A stretch of 64,000 bases of DNA from Cellulophaga sp. RHA19 (GTDB lineage: Bacteria; Bacteroidota; Bacteroidia; Flavobacteriales; Flavobacteriaceae): positions 1,933,001-1,997,000 of the forward strand of contig NZ_PHUL01000001.1 in assembly GCF_002813425.1 (NCBI RefSeq), written 5' to 3'. The notes beneath the pieces were generated by a model. It was not told where the DNA came from, searched no databases, and worked only from the letters and a program-made list of their open reading frames with translations. Positions 9,116-17,573 of this stretch are shown here, piece after piece; positions within the stretch are counted from its first letter, which is position 1; the number at the start of each line of letters is the position of its first letter. The translations under genes were made by a program, and so were the position numbers.

Positions 9116-10660
9116 ATGAAATATAGAAAATATAAAGTACTTAGCTTTTTTATTGTTTCCTTAGCTATTTTGTCTTGTGCAGACAAAAAGGAAAAGAAAG
9201 AAGTAGCCCAAGAAACAAAACCTGTTTACGAGGCAAATTGGGAATCTATAAAAAAGAATTACAAAGACCCAACTTGGTTTAATGAAAAGAAATTTGGAAT
9301 TTTTATTCATTGGGGACCCTATTCTGTACCAGAATATTCATCAGAGTGGTACCCTCGTAAAATGTATATGGATACGGCTACTTTTTCTGCACAATTAAAA
9401 CCAGGTCAAAAAGGTCCTTCAGATGTATATTTACATCATAAAAAAGAGTGGGGAGACCAAAAAGAATTTGGTTACAAAGACTTTATCCCTATGTTCAAGG
9501 GAGAAAATTTTAATGCAAACGAATGGATAGATTTGTTTAAAAAATCTGGAGCTAAATATGTAATTCCAGTAGCAGAACATCATGATGGTTTTGCAATGTA
9601 TAAATCTAATGTTACTCGTTGGAATGCTGTAGATATGGGACCTAAAAGAGATATTTTAGGGGAATTATTTAAGGCAGGAAGACAAAAAGGGATGATTATG
9701 GGTGCATCTTCTCATTTTGCTTTTAATTGGTCATTTTTTAATAAAAAAGATCATTTTGATACTACAGATCCTGCGTATGCAGATTTATACTCTACTAAGG
9801 GTAAAAATTTAAAGGAGCCAGTATCTAAAGAATTTAAAGAAATATGGTGGGCAAGAACCAAAGATATTATAGATAGTTACCAACCAGATATTATGTGGTT
9901 CGATTTTTATTTAGATATTCCAGATTTTGCAGATCAAAGACCAAAATTAGCAGCCTATTACTATAATAAAGGAATAGAGTGGGGAAAAGAAGTTGTGTTA
10001 CAAGACAAAAACTTTTCGCACGAAGCTTTTCCAGAGGGCACTGTTATTTATGACTTAGAACGAGGAAAACTTCCAGGTATAAGAAAATTGCCTTGGCAAA
10101 CAGATACTTCTATAGGCAAAAACTCATGGAGTTATGTTTCTAACTGGGAGTCTAAAACAGCAAATCAGATAGTAGATGATTTGGTAGATATTGTTAGTAA
10201 AAATGGTAATCTTTTATTAAATGTTGGTCCAAAATCAGATGGTACTATACCAGAAGATCAAAAAGAAATATTATTACAAATAGGAGATTGGTTGGCAGTA
10301 AATGGAGAAGCTATTTATGATACCAAATATTGGAAAACATTTGGAGAAGGACCTACAGAAGTAAAAAAGGGTCATCACTCTGAAGGCAATAATAAAGACT
10401 TATCCTCTAAAGATATTAGGTTTACAACAAAAGAAAATAAGCTTTATGCTATTGTATTGGCTTGGCCTAAAGATGGTATTGTAACCATAGAGTCTTTAGC
10501 TAAAGAAGCTACTTATGCTAAGGATCTAAATATTACAAATGCAAGAGTATTGGGTAGTAAAGAAAAAATAAAGTGGAGCCAAGAAGAAGGTGGCTTAAAG
10601 GTTATTATGCCTAAAGAAAAACCAGGTGACTTTGCATACGTTATTGAGTTAGAAATGTAG
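9116..10660 (+). CDS. GH29 alpha-L-fucosidase-family enzyme, probable exo-alpha-L-galactosidase, lipoprotein
   Basis: A GH29 lipoprotein (lipobox LAILSCADK). The frame also permits a TTG start 6 bp upstream, but the ATG at 9116 gives the better signal peptide. Family marks are KFGIFIHWGPYSVPEYSSEWY near residue 70, VAEHHDGFAMY near 160 and DIMWFDFYLDIPD near 255-267, whose Asp (about 261) is the expected nucleophile. NGNLLLNVGPKSDGTIPEDQ follows. GH29 enzymes normally release alpha-L-fucose. L-galactose is the 6-hydroxy analogue, and GH29 members in porphyran PULs act as alpha-L-galactosidases. Given the L-galactose catabolic genes at 57582-64000, that is the preferred reading here (inference). 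It has its own regulated promoter, P2. Confidence 0.88.
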   Translation: MKYRKYKVLSFFIVSLAILSCADKKEKKEVAQETKPVYEANWESIKKNYKDPTWFNEKKFGIFIHWGPYSVPEYSSEWYPRKMYMDTATFSAQLKPGQKGPSDVYLHHKKEWGDQKEFGYKDFIPMFKGENFNANEWIDLFKKSGAKYVIPVAEHHDGFAMYKSNVTRWNAVDMGPKRDILGELFKAGRQKGMIMGASSHFAFNWSFFNKKDHFDTTDPAYADLYSTKGKNLKEPVSKEFKEIWWARTKDIIDSYQPDIMWFDFYLDIPDFADQRPKLAAYYYNKGIEWGKEVVLQDKNFSHEAFPEGTVIYDLERGKLPGIRKLPWQTDTSIGKNSWSYVSNWESKTANQIVDDLVDIVSKNGNLLLNVGPKSDGTIPEDQKEILLQIGDWLAVNGEAIYDTKYWKTFGEGPTEVKKGHHSEGNNKDLSSKDIRFTTKENKLYAIVLAWPKDGIVTIESLAKEATYAKDLNITNARVLGSKEKIKWSQEEGGLKVIMPKEKPGDFAYVIELEM

Positions 10661-10683
10661 TTAAATTGTTTGAAGTAAGAGAG

Positions 10684-10720
10684 AGCCAAGGTTTTATAAC
10701 TATATAATCTTGGCTTTTTT
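10684..10720 (+). terminator. Rho-independent terminator after GH29
   Basis: Arms AGCCAAG (10684-10690) and CTTGGCT (10709-10715) are followed by a T run. The gap to the next start codon is only about 20 bp, so the next gene depends on readthrough or on a very close promoter. Confidence 0.75.
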
Positions 10721-10741
10721 AATTTTAAAAGTTTTTTTAGT

Positions 10742-11656
10742 ATGATGATACAGTGTTTTAAAAAAGTAACTTTTTATGTATTGATAACAAGCATTTTTAT
10801 GTGTTTGTTTTTAAGTTGTAAAAGTGCAGATGTAACTAGAAATACTAATTCTTCAACTATTTATTTGTTTGATGAAAATTTATCTAATTGGGAAATTTGG
10901 ATGGGTGCTGTTCACAAATCTGTAGATTTAGATGTAGAGAAGTTTACAGATGTAAAAACAGGCAAACCACTTGGTTTAAATAACGATCCAAAAAATGTGT
11001 TTTCAATCATAAAAGAAAATAATATTCCTGTTTTAAAAATTACAGGTGAAATTTATGGTGGTCTAACAACAAAAGAAGATTATGGTAATTACCATTTAAG
11101 CGTGCAATTTAGATGGGGAGAAAAAAAGTGGGAGCCTAGGTTGTACACAAAAAGAGATAGTGGAATTTTATACCATGCTAAAGGTCCGCATGGGGCTTTT
11201 TGGAATGTTTGGATGTCTAGTTTAGAGTTTCAGGTACAAGAAGAAGATTGTGGAGATTTTATTGCTTTAACAGATGTTTTTGGAGATGTGCCTGCAGAAA
11301 AAAAGTATGCAAAAAACGGAAATTCATTTTTTGAGTATAATCCTAAAGCTAATTTGGTTCCATTAAAATGGGGTGCTGGTTTTGAGTCTGGTCAAGCAAG
11401 TAAATCTGGTTTATACGAAAACCCAAATGGTGAATGGAATACATTAGAAATTTATTGTTTAGGGGCAGAAAGTATACATCTTGTAAACGGTGAAGTTGTA
11501 AACAGGGTAAAAAATGCCCGTTATTTAAAAAATGGTATTGTTACACCTGTAACCCAAGGAAAAATACAAATACAGTCTGAGGCTGCAGAAGTATATTACA
11601 AAGATTTAAAAATTACACCAATAACAAGCTTTCCGGAGGTTTATAAACAGCAATAA
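10742..11656 (+). CDS. DUF1080 (3-keto-disaccharide hydrolase-like) lipoprotein
   Basis: A 304-residue lipoprotein (LFLSCKSAD) with a single concanavalin-like DUF1080/PF06439 domain: NLSNWEIWMG near residue 45, YGNYHLSVQFRWGEKKWEPR near 120, DSGILYHAKG near 140, SSLEFQVQEEDCGDF near 160 and GEWNTLEIYCLG near 225. Members are often annotated 3-keto-disaccharide hydrolases. Others are probably lectins or glycosidases of unknown specificity, so no reaction is asserted. It lies just after a terminator. A TAATTTTA at 10720-10727 could be a -7 element, but no CATATG pair stands upstream. A functional link to the FAD oxidoreductase at 28658 is possible but speculative. Confidence 0.78.
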   Translation: MMIQCFKKVTFYVLITSIFMCLFLSCKSADVTRNTNSSTIYLFDENLSNWEIWMGAVHKSVDLDVEKFTDVKTGKPLGLNNDPKNVFSIIKENNIPVLKITGEIYGGLTTKEDYGNYHLSVQFRWGEKKWEPRLYTKRDSGILYHAKGPHGAFWNVWMSSLEFQVQEEDCGDFIALTDVFGDVPAEKKYAKNGNSFFEYNPKANLVPLKWGAGFESGQASKSGLYENPNGEWNTLEIYCLGAESIHLVNGEVVNRVKNARYLKNGIVTPVTQGKIQIQSEAAEVYYKDLKITPITSFPEVYKQQ

Positions 11657-11668
11657 ATAGGTTAAACA

Positions 11669-11729
11669 CATAAGTAGTAGTTTCTAAAACATATGTGCTT
11701 TTGTGTCTAGTTTACAAGCAATAATTTTG
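11669..11729 (+). promoter_or_regulatory. Twin CATATG-box promoter P3 (GH43-sulfatase transcript)
   Basis: Boxes CATAAG (11669-11674) and CATATG (11690-11695) have the 21-bp pitch, with spacer TAGTAGTTTCTAAAA. A perfect -7 element TAATTTTG lies at 11722-11729, at the 32-bp offset. A -33-like TTTG lies at 11700-11703. The leader to the ATG at 11850 would be about 110 nt. Confidence 0.72.
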
Positions 11730-11849
11730 GTAGAGTTGCAATGCCTGTACTTAAACAGTTTTAGTCAATAAAAACCTCTAGTTTACTTTCAATACTTTTA
11801 TTTCTACTATATACTAACAGAAAATCAATTAAATCAACTATAAATAATT

Positions 11850-13184
11850 ATGAAGCACATTCTATTAACCCTGAGTTTTTTAGCATCAATACATATATCT
11901 TACGCACAAAACCCTTTGGTAACAGATATATTTACAGCAGACCCAACTGCTCGTGTTTTTAATGGTAAATTATACGTTTACCCTTCTCATGATATTGTGC
12001 CAGAAGAAGGAGTACAAGCGCCAGATTTTTGTATGCCAGATTATCATATGTATTCTTTGGAAGGGGGTAATACTTGGAAAGATTATGGTGTTGTTTTAGA
12101 TCAGAATAATGTTCCTTGGGGAGAGAAAAATTCTTACGGTATGTGGGCTCCAGATTGTATAAAAAAAGGAGATACATATTACTATTATTATCCTGCAGCA
12201 CCAATAGATAAATCATCTTTTAGACGTATTGGAGTAGGTACATCTAAGAGTCCTACTGGCCCTTTTAAATGGGAAAAAAAGTATATAAAAGATGTTGAAG
12301 GGATAGATCCCGGATTATTGTTAGATGATAATGGCAAAGCGTATTTGTATTTTGGAGGAGGAGAAAAACTATTTGTAGCACCTTTAAAAGATAATATGAA
12401 AGAAGTTGCTGCAAAACCTATAAAAGTAGAAGGTTTACCAGCAGGTTATAAAGAAGGTTCTTTTCCTATAAAAGTAAACGGAATGTATTATTTAACTTTT
12501 GCACATGTATTTGCAAACGAAGGGTATACAATTGCTTATGCTACAAGTGATAATCCTTTAGGGCCATTTGTTTACAGAGGAAAAATTATGGATAATCTAG
12601 GTAATGGAACCAATCACCATTCTATTGTAAATTACAAAGGAAAATGGATATTGTTTTACCATTGGTGGGAAATTAGTGGTTATAATAAATTAAGATCTAT
12701 GCGCGCAGATTACATGACATTTAAAGAAGATGGAACCATAGCTCGTGTAAAACCTACATTAAGAGGTATAGGAGCACCGACTATAGGGGAAAAAATACAA
12801 GTAGACAGGTACAGTAGTATTAGTGGAGCAACAACCAACTTTGTTGGTGGTAATGAGCCAATAGGCTGGATGGTTACAGAAACCAAAATGATGGGTAACG
12901 TAAGTTTTAATAATGTAGATTTTGCAAATGGTACAGCTAAAAAAATAGTTGCCCGTGTTGCAAGCGGACAAAGAATAGGTACTATGGAGGTACGTTTAGG
13001 TAATCCTAAAGGAGATTTAATTGCAGAGTTTCCTGTAAAATATACAGGAGGTTGGAACAATTGGGAAACTATAGAAACAGATTTGTTAAAAAGCGTTTCT
13101 GGAATGCAGAATATTGTAGTTGTTTTTAAATCTGTTTGGGGAGCAGACAAAATTTTAAATCTAAATTGGTTAATGTTAAAATAA
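11850..13184 (+). CDS. GH43 family glycosidase with C-terminal CBM6-like domain
   Basis: A 444-residue secreted protein (signal peptide ending HISYAQ). The five-bladed propeller spans residues 20-310 and shows the three GH43 acidic residues: Asp in FTADPTARVF (general base), Asp in VEGIDPGLLLDDNG (modulator) and Glu in YKEGSFPIKV (acid). The C-terminal 130 residues resemble CBM6 (NFVGGNEPIGW, GTMEVRLGNPKGDL, YTGGWNNWETIETDL). GH43 members usually act on arabinosides, xylosides or beta-galactosides; in this locus a galactosidase-like role is most plausible but unproven. A regulated promoter (P3) precedes it, and a sulfatase gene follows after 6 bp. Confidence 0.85.
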   Translation: MKHILLTLSFLASIHISYAQNPLVTDIFTADPTARVFNGKLYVYPSHDIVPEEGVQAPDFCMPDYHMYSLEGGNTWKDYGVVLDQNNVPWGEKNSYGMWAPDCIKKGDTYYYYYPAAPIDKSSFRRIGVGTSKSPTGPFKWEKKYIKDVEGIDPGLLLDDNGKAYLYFGGGEKLFVAPLKDNMKEVAAKPIKVEGLPAGYKEGSFPIKVNGMYYLTFAHVFANEGYTIAYATSDNPLGPFVYRGKIMDNLGNGTNHHSIVNYKGKWILFYHWWEISGYNKLRSMRADYMTFKEDGTIARVKPTLRGIGAPTIGEKIQVDRYSSISGATTNFVGGNEPIGWMVTETKMMGNVSFNNVDFANGTAKKIVARVASGQRIGTMEVRLGNPKGDLIAEFPVKYTGGWNNWETIETDLLKSVSGMQNIVVVFKSVWGADKILNLNWLMLK

Positions 13185-13190
13185 ACAAGT

Positions 13191-14705
13191 ATGTATAAAA
13201 GATTAATTTTTACAATTGTTATTGTTTTTACAATACAGCTTTCAGCTCAAAAACAACCTAATATAATTGTTGTTTTGGCAGATGATATAGGAGTAGGAGA
13301 TATTTCTTATTATAGAAAAATGCATTCTAATAAAATAGTAGTAAAAACACCTGCTATAGATAATTTAGCAAAAAACGGAATGACTTTTACAGATGCACAC
13401 TCGCCTGCAGCATTATGTGCACCCTCTAGGTATGCAGTAATGACGGGCAATAACTGCTACCGTAGTTATGCACCTTGGGGAGTTTGGGGAGCTTTTCAGC
13501 CCTCTCCTATAAAAGAAGACCAGCTAACTTTAGGTAAATTAATGAAAAACGCAGGTTACCAAACAGCTTTTTTAGGTAAATGGGGTTTTGGAATGGATTT
13601 TTTAAGAAAAGGGAGCGCAACAGAAATTTATAGGTCTCCTAGAAAAAGAGTAGAACTAGATGTAGATGTACGCAAAATAATAGGTAAAGGGCCTTTAGAT
13701 AATGGTTTTGACTACAGTTTGACTTTTCCTGCAGGTATACAAAACGTGCCATATGTAGTTTATGAAAATCAAGAATGGATGCCTTTAGAACAAAACTCAG
13801 AAATTGGCTATATCTCACAAGAGAATATGACTAAAAAAGGAGTTACTTTAGATAAAGATGAAGGCTTAGGAGATACCAATTGGGATCCACATAATATGGG
13901 GCCGTTATTAGTAAATAAAGCTGTAGATTATATTGCTAACGCAGATACAGACAAACCTTTTTTTATGTATTACTGTTCCTTGGCTGTGCACTTACCACAT
14001 ACACCAACTAAAAAACTTAATGGAGAAAAAATTGCAGGTGAAACACCATCTAAACATTTAGATATGGTAAAAGAGTTAGATGTGCAAATGGCAATGCTTG
14101 TAGCGGCATTAAAAAAGAAAGGTGTTTATGATAATACCGTAATTGTATTTACATCAGACAATGGAGGCTTGTTAAAAAAGAAAAGTATACAGGCAGGTCA
14201 TAAATCCAACGATATTTACAGAGGAGGAAAAAACCAGGCATATGAAGGCGGACATAGAGTTCCTTTTATAGCATCGTGGCCAGGTTTTATAAAAGAAAAA
14301 TCTGTGTCTAATATACCAGTACTGGGTTTAGATATTTTAGCTACTTTGGCAGCTATAACCAATCAAAATATAACAGAAGATCAAGTTAAAGATTCGGCTA
14401 ACTTATTGCCAATTTTATTAGGAGACAACAAAAACAATAAAGTACATCCCTATTTGGTAACACAATCTGGTACAGGTAAAGAAGCAATAATTATTAAAGA
14501 CGGTTGGAAATTAATTATAGCTTTTGATAAAAAAGATAAAACTAATAGCACTAGAAAACCTGTTGCATTATTTAACCTAAATACCAATATTACGGAGAAT
14601 GAAAAGCAAAACTTAATAGATGCACCTAAATATGCATCTAAAGTAAAAAAGCTTTTTACGACTTATAATAAGTACAGAGACTCTGGAGAGAAAACTAAAA
14701 TTTAA
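13191..14705 (+). CDS. Family S1 formylglycine sulfatase, secreted
   Basis: A 504-residue sulfatase with a cleavable signal (FTIQLSAQ). The formylglycine signature is CAPSR (Cys about residue 76) followed by YAVMTG. The metal-binding residues are VVLADDIGVGD near the N terminus and FTSDNGG near residue 320. FLGKWGFGMD replaces the more common GKWHLG, so the active-site His after Lys-Trp is not at its usual place; other His residues (VHLPH, GGHRVPF) are present. It closes the P3 transcript with the GH43 and is followed by a strong bidirectional terminator. The sulfate position attacked is unknown. Confidence 0.9.
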   Translation: MYKRLIFTIVIVFTIQLSAQKQPNIIVVLADDIGVGDISYYRKMHSNKIVVKTPAIDNLAKNGMTFTDAHSPAALCAPSRYAVMTGNNCYRSYAPWGVWGAFQPSPIKEDQLTLGKLMKNAGYQTAFLGKWGFGMDFLRKGSATEIYRSPRKRVELDVDVRKIIGKGPLDNGFDYSLTFPAGIQNVPYVVYENQEWMPLEQNSEIGYISQENMTKKGVTLDKDEGLGDTNWDPHNMGPLLVNKAVDYIANADTDKPFFMYYCSLAVHLPHTPTKKLNGEKIAGETPSKHLDMVKELDVQMAMLVAALKKKGVYDNTVIVFTSDNGGLLKKKSIQAGHKSNDIYRGGKNQAYEGGHRVPFIASWPGFIKEKSVSNIPVLGLDILATLAAITNQNITEDQVKDSANLLPILLGDNKNNKVHPYLVTQSGTGKEAIIIKDGWKLIIAFDKKDKTNSTRKPVALFNLNTNITENEKQNLIDAPKYASKVKKLFTTYNKYRDSGEKTKI

Positions 14706-14720
14706 TAGATATTTATACCA

Positions 14721-14760
14721 AAAAAAGCCCAAACAAGTAATTAATTGTTTGGGCTTTTTT
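14721..14760. terminator. Bidirectional terminator between convergent sulfatase genes
   Basis: A 16-bp perfect inverted repeat (14721-14736 with 14745-14760), with an 8-nt loop, has A-run and T-run ends that serve both strands. Confidence 0.92.
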
Positions 14761-14774
14761 ATGATTTATTACGG

Positions 14775-16319
14775 CTAATAATAATCCCAGAAGTCGTACT
14801 TTTCTCCGTTAACATTCTCTTTTTTATCACCTAGTTCTTCTGCTTTAATCTTTATTTCTAACCTCATTTGAGTTAAAAGATTTTTGTACTCTGGAAAAAA
14901 TGATAAATCTTGGGTTTCCCAAGGGTCTGTTGTAATTTTAAAGAGTTGCGTAACTCTAGAACCAGCAACAAATTCCCCATCTTTTTTATTTATATCTTTA
15001 GCTCTTACATATTCAATTAGTTTAAAATCACCTTTTCTATAAGCTCTTTGAAACTGCTTGTATGCGTGATAGGTATAATTGCGGACTTGAGCTTTTTCAT
15101 TAGTAATTATAGGTAGTAAACTTTTACCAGAGACAGAACTTGGAATGGTAGTATTGGTGAAATTGCAAATAGTAGGGAAAATATCATGTATATAGGTGAA
15201 GGCCTTGAAACGAGCTCCTTTGTTTTTTATAAGATTGCCAGAAAATAGTAATGGTACATGTATGCCATCTTCATCATAAACATTTTGTTTGCCCATTAAG
15301 CCGTGGTTGCCAACAGCTAAACCACTATCTCCAGAAAAAACAATTAAAGTATTCTCATACTGTCCGCTTTCTTTTAATGCAGCAATCACTTTTCCTATTT
15401 GGGCATCTAGATGGGTAATAATAGCATAATAATCTGCTAATTCTTGTTTTGAAATTTGTGGCGTTCTAGGCCAGGGAGCCAACTCTTCATCGCGTAAAAA
15501 CATATGTCCGTTGTCAAAAGGATGTTGCGCCATATAAGAAGGAGGTAGTTCTATTTTATCTACATTATATTTGTTTTTGTACTCTTGTGGTGCTTGGCGC
15601 GGATCATGTGGTGCGTGAAAAGCTAAGTACATAAAAAAGGGTTTTTTATTTTTGTAATTTTTAAAATATTTGCTGGCTTCATTAGCAAAAACTTCAGAGG
15701 TATGCGGACCATTTTTTTCGGTAGCAGTAGGTCCCCTTTTTTCATCCTTAGAAATTGCTTGTTTAACAATTTTTCCGTTCGCATCATATACCAATAAATA
15801 AGCATCTTTAGGTTTAAATTCTCCAGCCTTATCCCAATCGTAAAAAGGCATTCTAAATTGATCTACTAAGTAAACTCCTTTTCCCATTATTTTATCACCA
15901 GAATTAAAACTACGCTTTAAGGAGTTTCCATCTTGATGCCACTTTCCTATGATATGTGTATTGTAGCCTTCATTTTTAAGCGCTTCTCCAATGGTTTTAT
16001 TTGCTACAGGTATGTTATGTCCTGCACCTTGTAACTGAAATAAGTTGGTGCCAGTTAATAACATTGCTCTACTAGCAACGCAAGTAGCACCTGTAAAAGC
16101 TCCCATTAAATATGTGTTTTCAAAAGCTACGCCGTCCTTTGCTAAAGCGTCTATATTTGGTGTTTGTACATTTGCACCACCTAATGTATGTACGCCAGAG
16201 TACCTATGATCATCTGTATAAATTATTAGTACATTGGGTTTGTCTTTTTTAGGTTGACAATAGCTATTGTTTAGATATAAAATGGTTACGAGTAGAAGAA
16301 TATATTTTAAATTCATCAT
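14775..16319 (-). CDS. Family S1 sulfatase with CVASR core and altered metal motif
   Basis: A 514-residue secreted sulfatase (signal ends NNSYCQ). The core is CVASR (Cys about residue 78): the usual Pro is Ala, which the formylglycine consensus C-x-P/A-x-R allows. IIGKWHQDGNS and FHAPHDPRQAP are conserved. The downstream metal motif reads FSGDSGLAVGNHG, with Ser where nearly all others in this window have His, Asn or Gln after Asp. Its closest relative here is the sulfatase at 51355, which shares the APHDPRQAP and THLDAQIGK segments and has SDHG. It is the last gene of the minus-strand GH28-GH16-GH28-GH117 operon, one base after the GH117 stop. Likely an active sulfatase; the Ser makes this less certain. 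Confidence 0.87.
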   Translation of the reverse strand: MMNLKYILLLVTILYLNNSYCQPKKDKPNVLIIYTDDHRYSGVHTLGGANVQTPNIDALAKDGVAFENTYLMGAFTGATCVASRAMLLTGTNLFQLQGAGHNIPVANKTIGEALKNEGYNTHIIGKWHQDGNSLKRSFNSGDKIMGKGVYLVDQFRMPFYDWDKAGEFKPKDAYLLVYDANGKIVKQAISKDEKRGPTATEKNGPHTSEVFANEASKYFKNYKNKKPFFMYLAFHAPHDPRQAPQEYKNKYNVDKIELPPSYMAQHPFDNGHMFLRDEELAPWPRTPQISKQELADYYAIITHLDAQIGKVIAALKESGQYENTLIVFSGDSGLAVGNHGLMGKQNVYDEDGIHVPLLFSGNLIKNKGARFKAFTYIHDIFPTICNFTNTTIPSSVSGKSLLPIITNEKAQVRNYTYHAYKQFQRAYRKGDFKLIEYVRAKDINKKDGEFVAGSRVTQLFKITTDPWETQDLSFFPEYKNLLTQMRLEIKIKAEELGDKKENVNGEKYDFWDYY

Positions 16320-16320
16320 T

Positions 16321-17565
16321 TCATTGTTGTGTTAATTTTTTATTCTCTTTAAGAATGCGCTCTTTTTGGTTTTTACTTAAGGCTTGTTTAAAGTACACCT
16401 CTGGTCTATGGTAAACGTGGTGTTTTTTCATTTCAGGATCGTTAATTGCCCGACTCAAATCACAGTCAAAACGCACTAAAATAGCATGGTTTTTATCCCA
16501 TGTAGTGGCATTAGTAAAATGAGATAATCCCCAAGTTATGCCAACACCATTTTTAGTATTAGTAAAAGCATCAGGTACATAAGGTCCTGCTGCAGCCGGC
16601 ATCATTTCTACCATAGAAGCAATTTTAAAATTAACCCCATCTTTTGCAAATTGCACCGTATTATGCTCATTACCGTCTCTAATAGTTAATGCTGCAATAC
16701 CATCTTTAAAAGGAAACATAGTAGTTTCATGGCCAGATGTTAGCACAGGGTTTAGTTTACTTTTTGTAAAGGGACCAAAAGGAGAGTCTGCTGTGGCTAA
16801 ACCTTGCATTCTTATTAAGTTTGGATCACCATCAAAGTCCGATTTGTAATACAGGTATATTTTATCTTTATAAACCAAAGGGTAAGGATCATGAATAGAG
16901 AATTGATCCCAAGTATCTTTTGGACCGTTGGGAATTACAATTTTGTTAGCTGCCGTCCAAGGCCCATCAGGAGAATCTGCATACGACATTAATACAGGAC
17001 AATCATCTCCTCGTAAACCACTTGCTTCACTAAAACCTTGATAATACATATAGTATTTATCTTTCCATTTTAAAATATCTGCAGTGCTCACAGACCTATG
17101 ACCCAACTCTTGTTTTGGAGGTCTAGGTATAGCAACACCTTGCTCTTCCCAGTTAAACCCATCTAAGCTGGTAGCATACCAAATTTCAGATAAATCCCAA
17201 TCTGCAGAAGGTATTGTTTCTGTAGCTTGTTTAGCTCCTTTAGGAGGTGTTTCGGTTTTTCTGTGTGTATACCAAACATAGTATTTTCCGTTTTCAAAAA
17301 TAATTTTAGACGGATCTCTACGGCTAACTGTACCGTCATCATTACTATAATCTAAACCTTCTACTTTAGTATATTTAAACTGAGTATACAGCTCATTATC
17401 CTCTGGTCTTGGCGCTAAGTAATTATCGTAATTACGTTGCATAGCAGTGCTTAACGGTTGTTTAGGTTTTTCCTTAGGTAATATAAAAGGAAAATTTTGC
17501 GCACATACGGTATTTACTGTTATAAGTATGTAGCCTATAATTAATAGTGTACTATAGTTTTTCAT
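16321..17565 (-). CDS. GH117 alpha-1,3-(3,6-anhydro)-L-galactosidase family enzyme
   Basis: A 414-residue secreted protein (signal ends TVCAQ) matching GH117, five-bladed propeller exo-enzymes that take 3,6-anhydro-L-galactose from the non-reducing end of neoagaro-oligosaccharides. Family marks are an N-terminal helical arm (LSTAMQRNYDNYLAPRPEDNELY) used in dimerisation, the active-site SRRDPSKII near residue 80, WDQFSIHDPYPLVY near 215 and SGHETTMFPF near 275, with the His/Glu pair. A second copy lies at 35115. Eight bp separate it from the GH28 gene upstream and one base from the sulfatase downstream. GH117 members vary in specificity, so a related alpha-galactoside is possible. Confidence 0.9.
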   Translation of the reverse strand: MKNYSTLLIIGYILITVNTVCAQNFPFILPKEKPKQPLSTAMQRNYDNYLAPRPEDNELYTQFKYTKVEGLDYSNDDGTVSRRDPSKIIFENGKYYVWYTHRKTETPPKGAKQATETIPSADWDLSEIWYATSLDGFNWEEQGVAIPRPPKQELGHRSVSTADILKWKDKYYMYYQGFSEASGLRGDDCPVLMSYADSPDGPWTAANKIVIPNGPKDTWDQFSIHDPYPLVYKDKIYLYYKSDFDGDPNLIRMQGLATADSPFGPFTKSKLNPVLTSGHETTMFPFKDGIAALTIRDGNEHNTVQFAKDGVNFKIASMVEMMPAAAGPYVPDAFTNTKNGVGITWGLSHFTNATTWDKNHAILVRFDCDLSRAINDPEMKKHHVYHRPEVYFKQALSKNQKERILKENKKLTQQ

Positions 17566-17573
17566 ATTTAAAG

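Noticed and set aside
10688..10727. A box-type promoter for the DUF1080 gene
   Set aside because: TAATTTTA at 10720 fits a -7 element, but both box positions (10667, 10688) match poorly, so it was not counted in the set.
12710..13150. A 146-codon open frame on the minus strand inside the GH43 gene
   Set aside because: It lies wholly inside a well-supported gene and has no family motifs. Similar opposite-strand frames (6336-6707, 44071-44301, 50504-50833, 52991-53509, 59882-60295) were dropped for the same reason.
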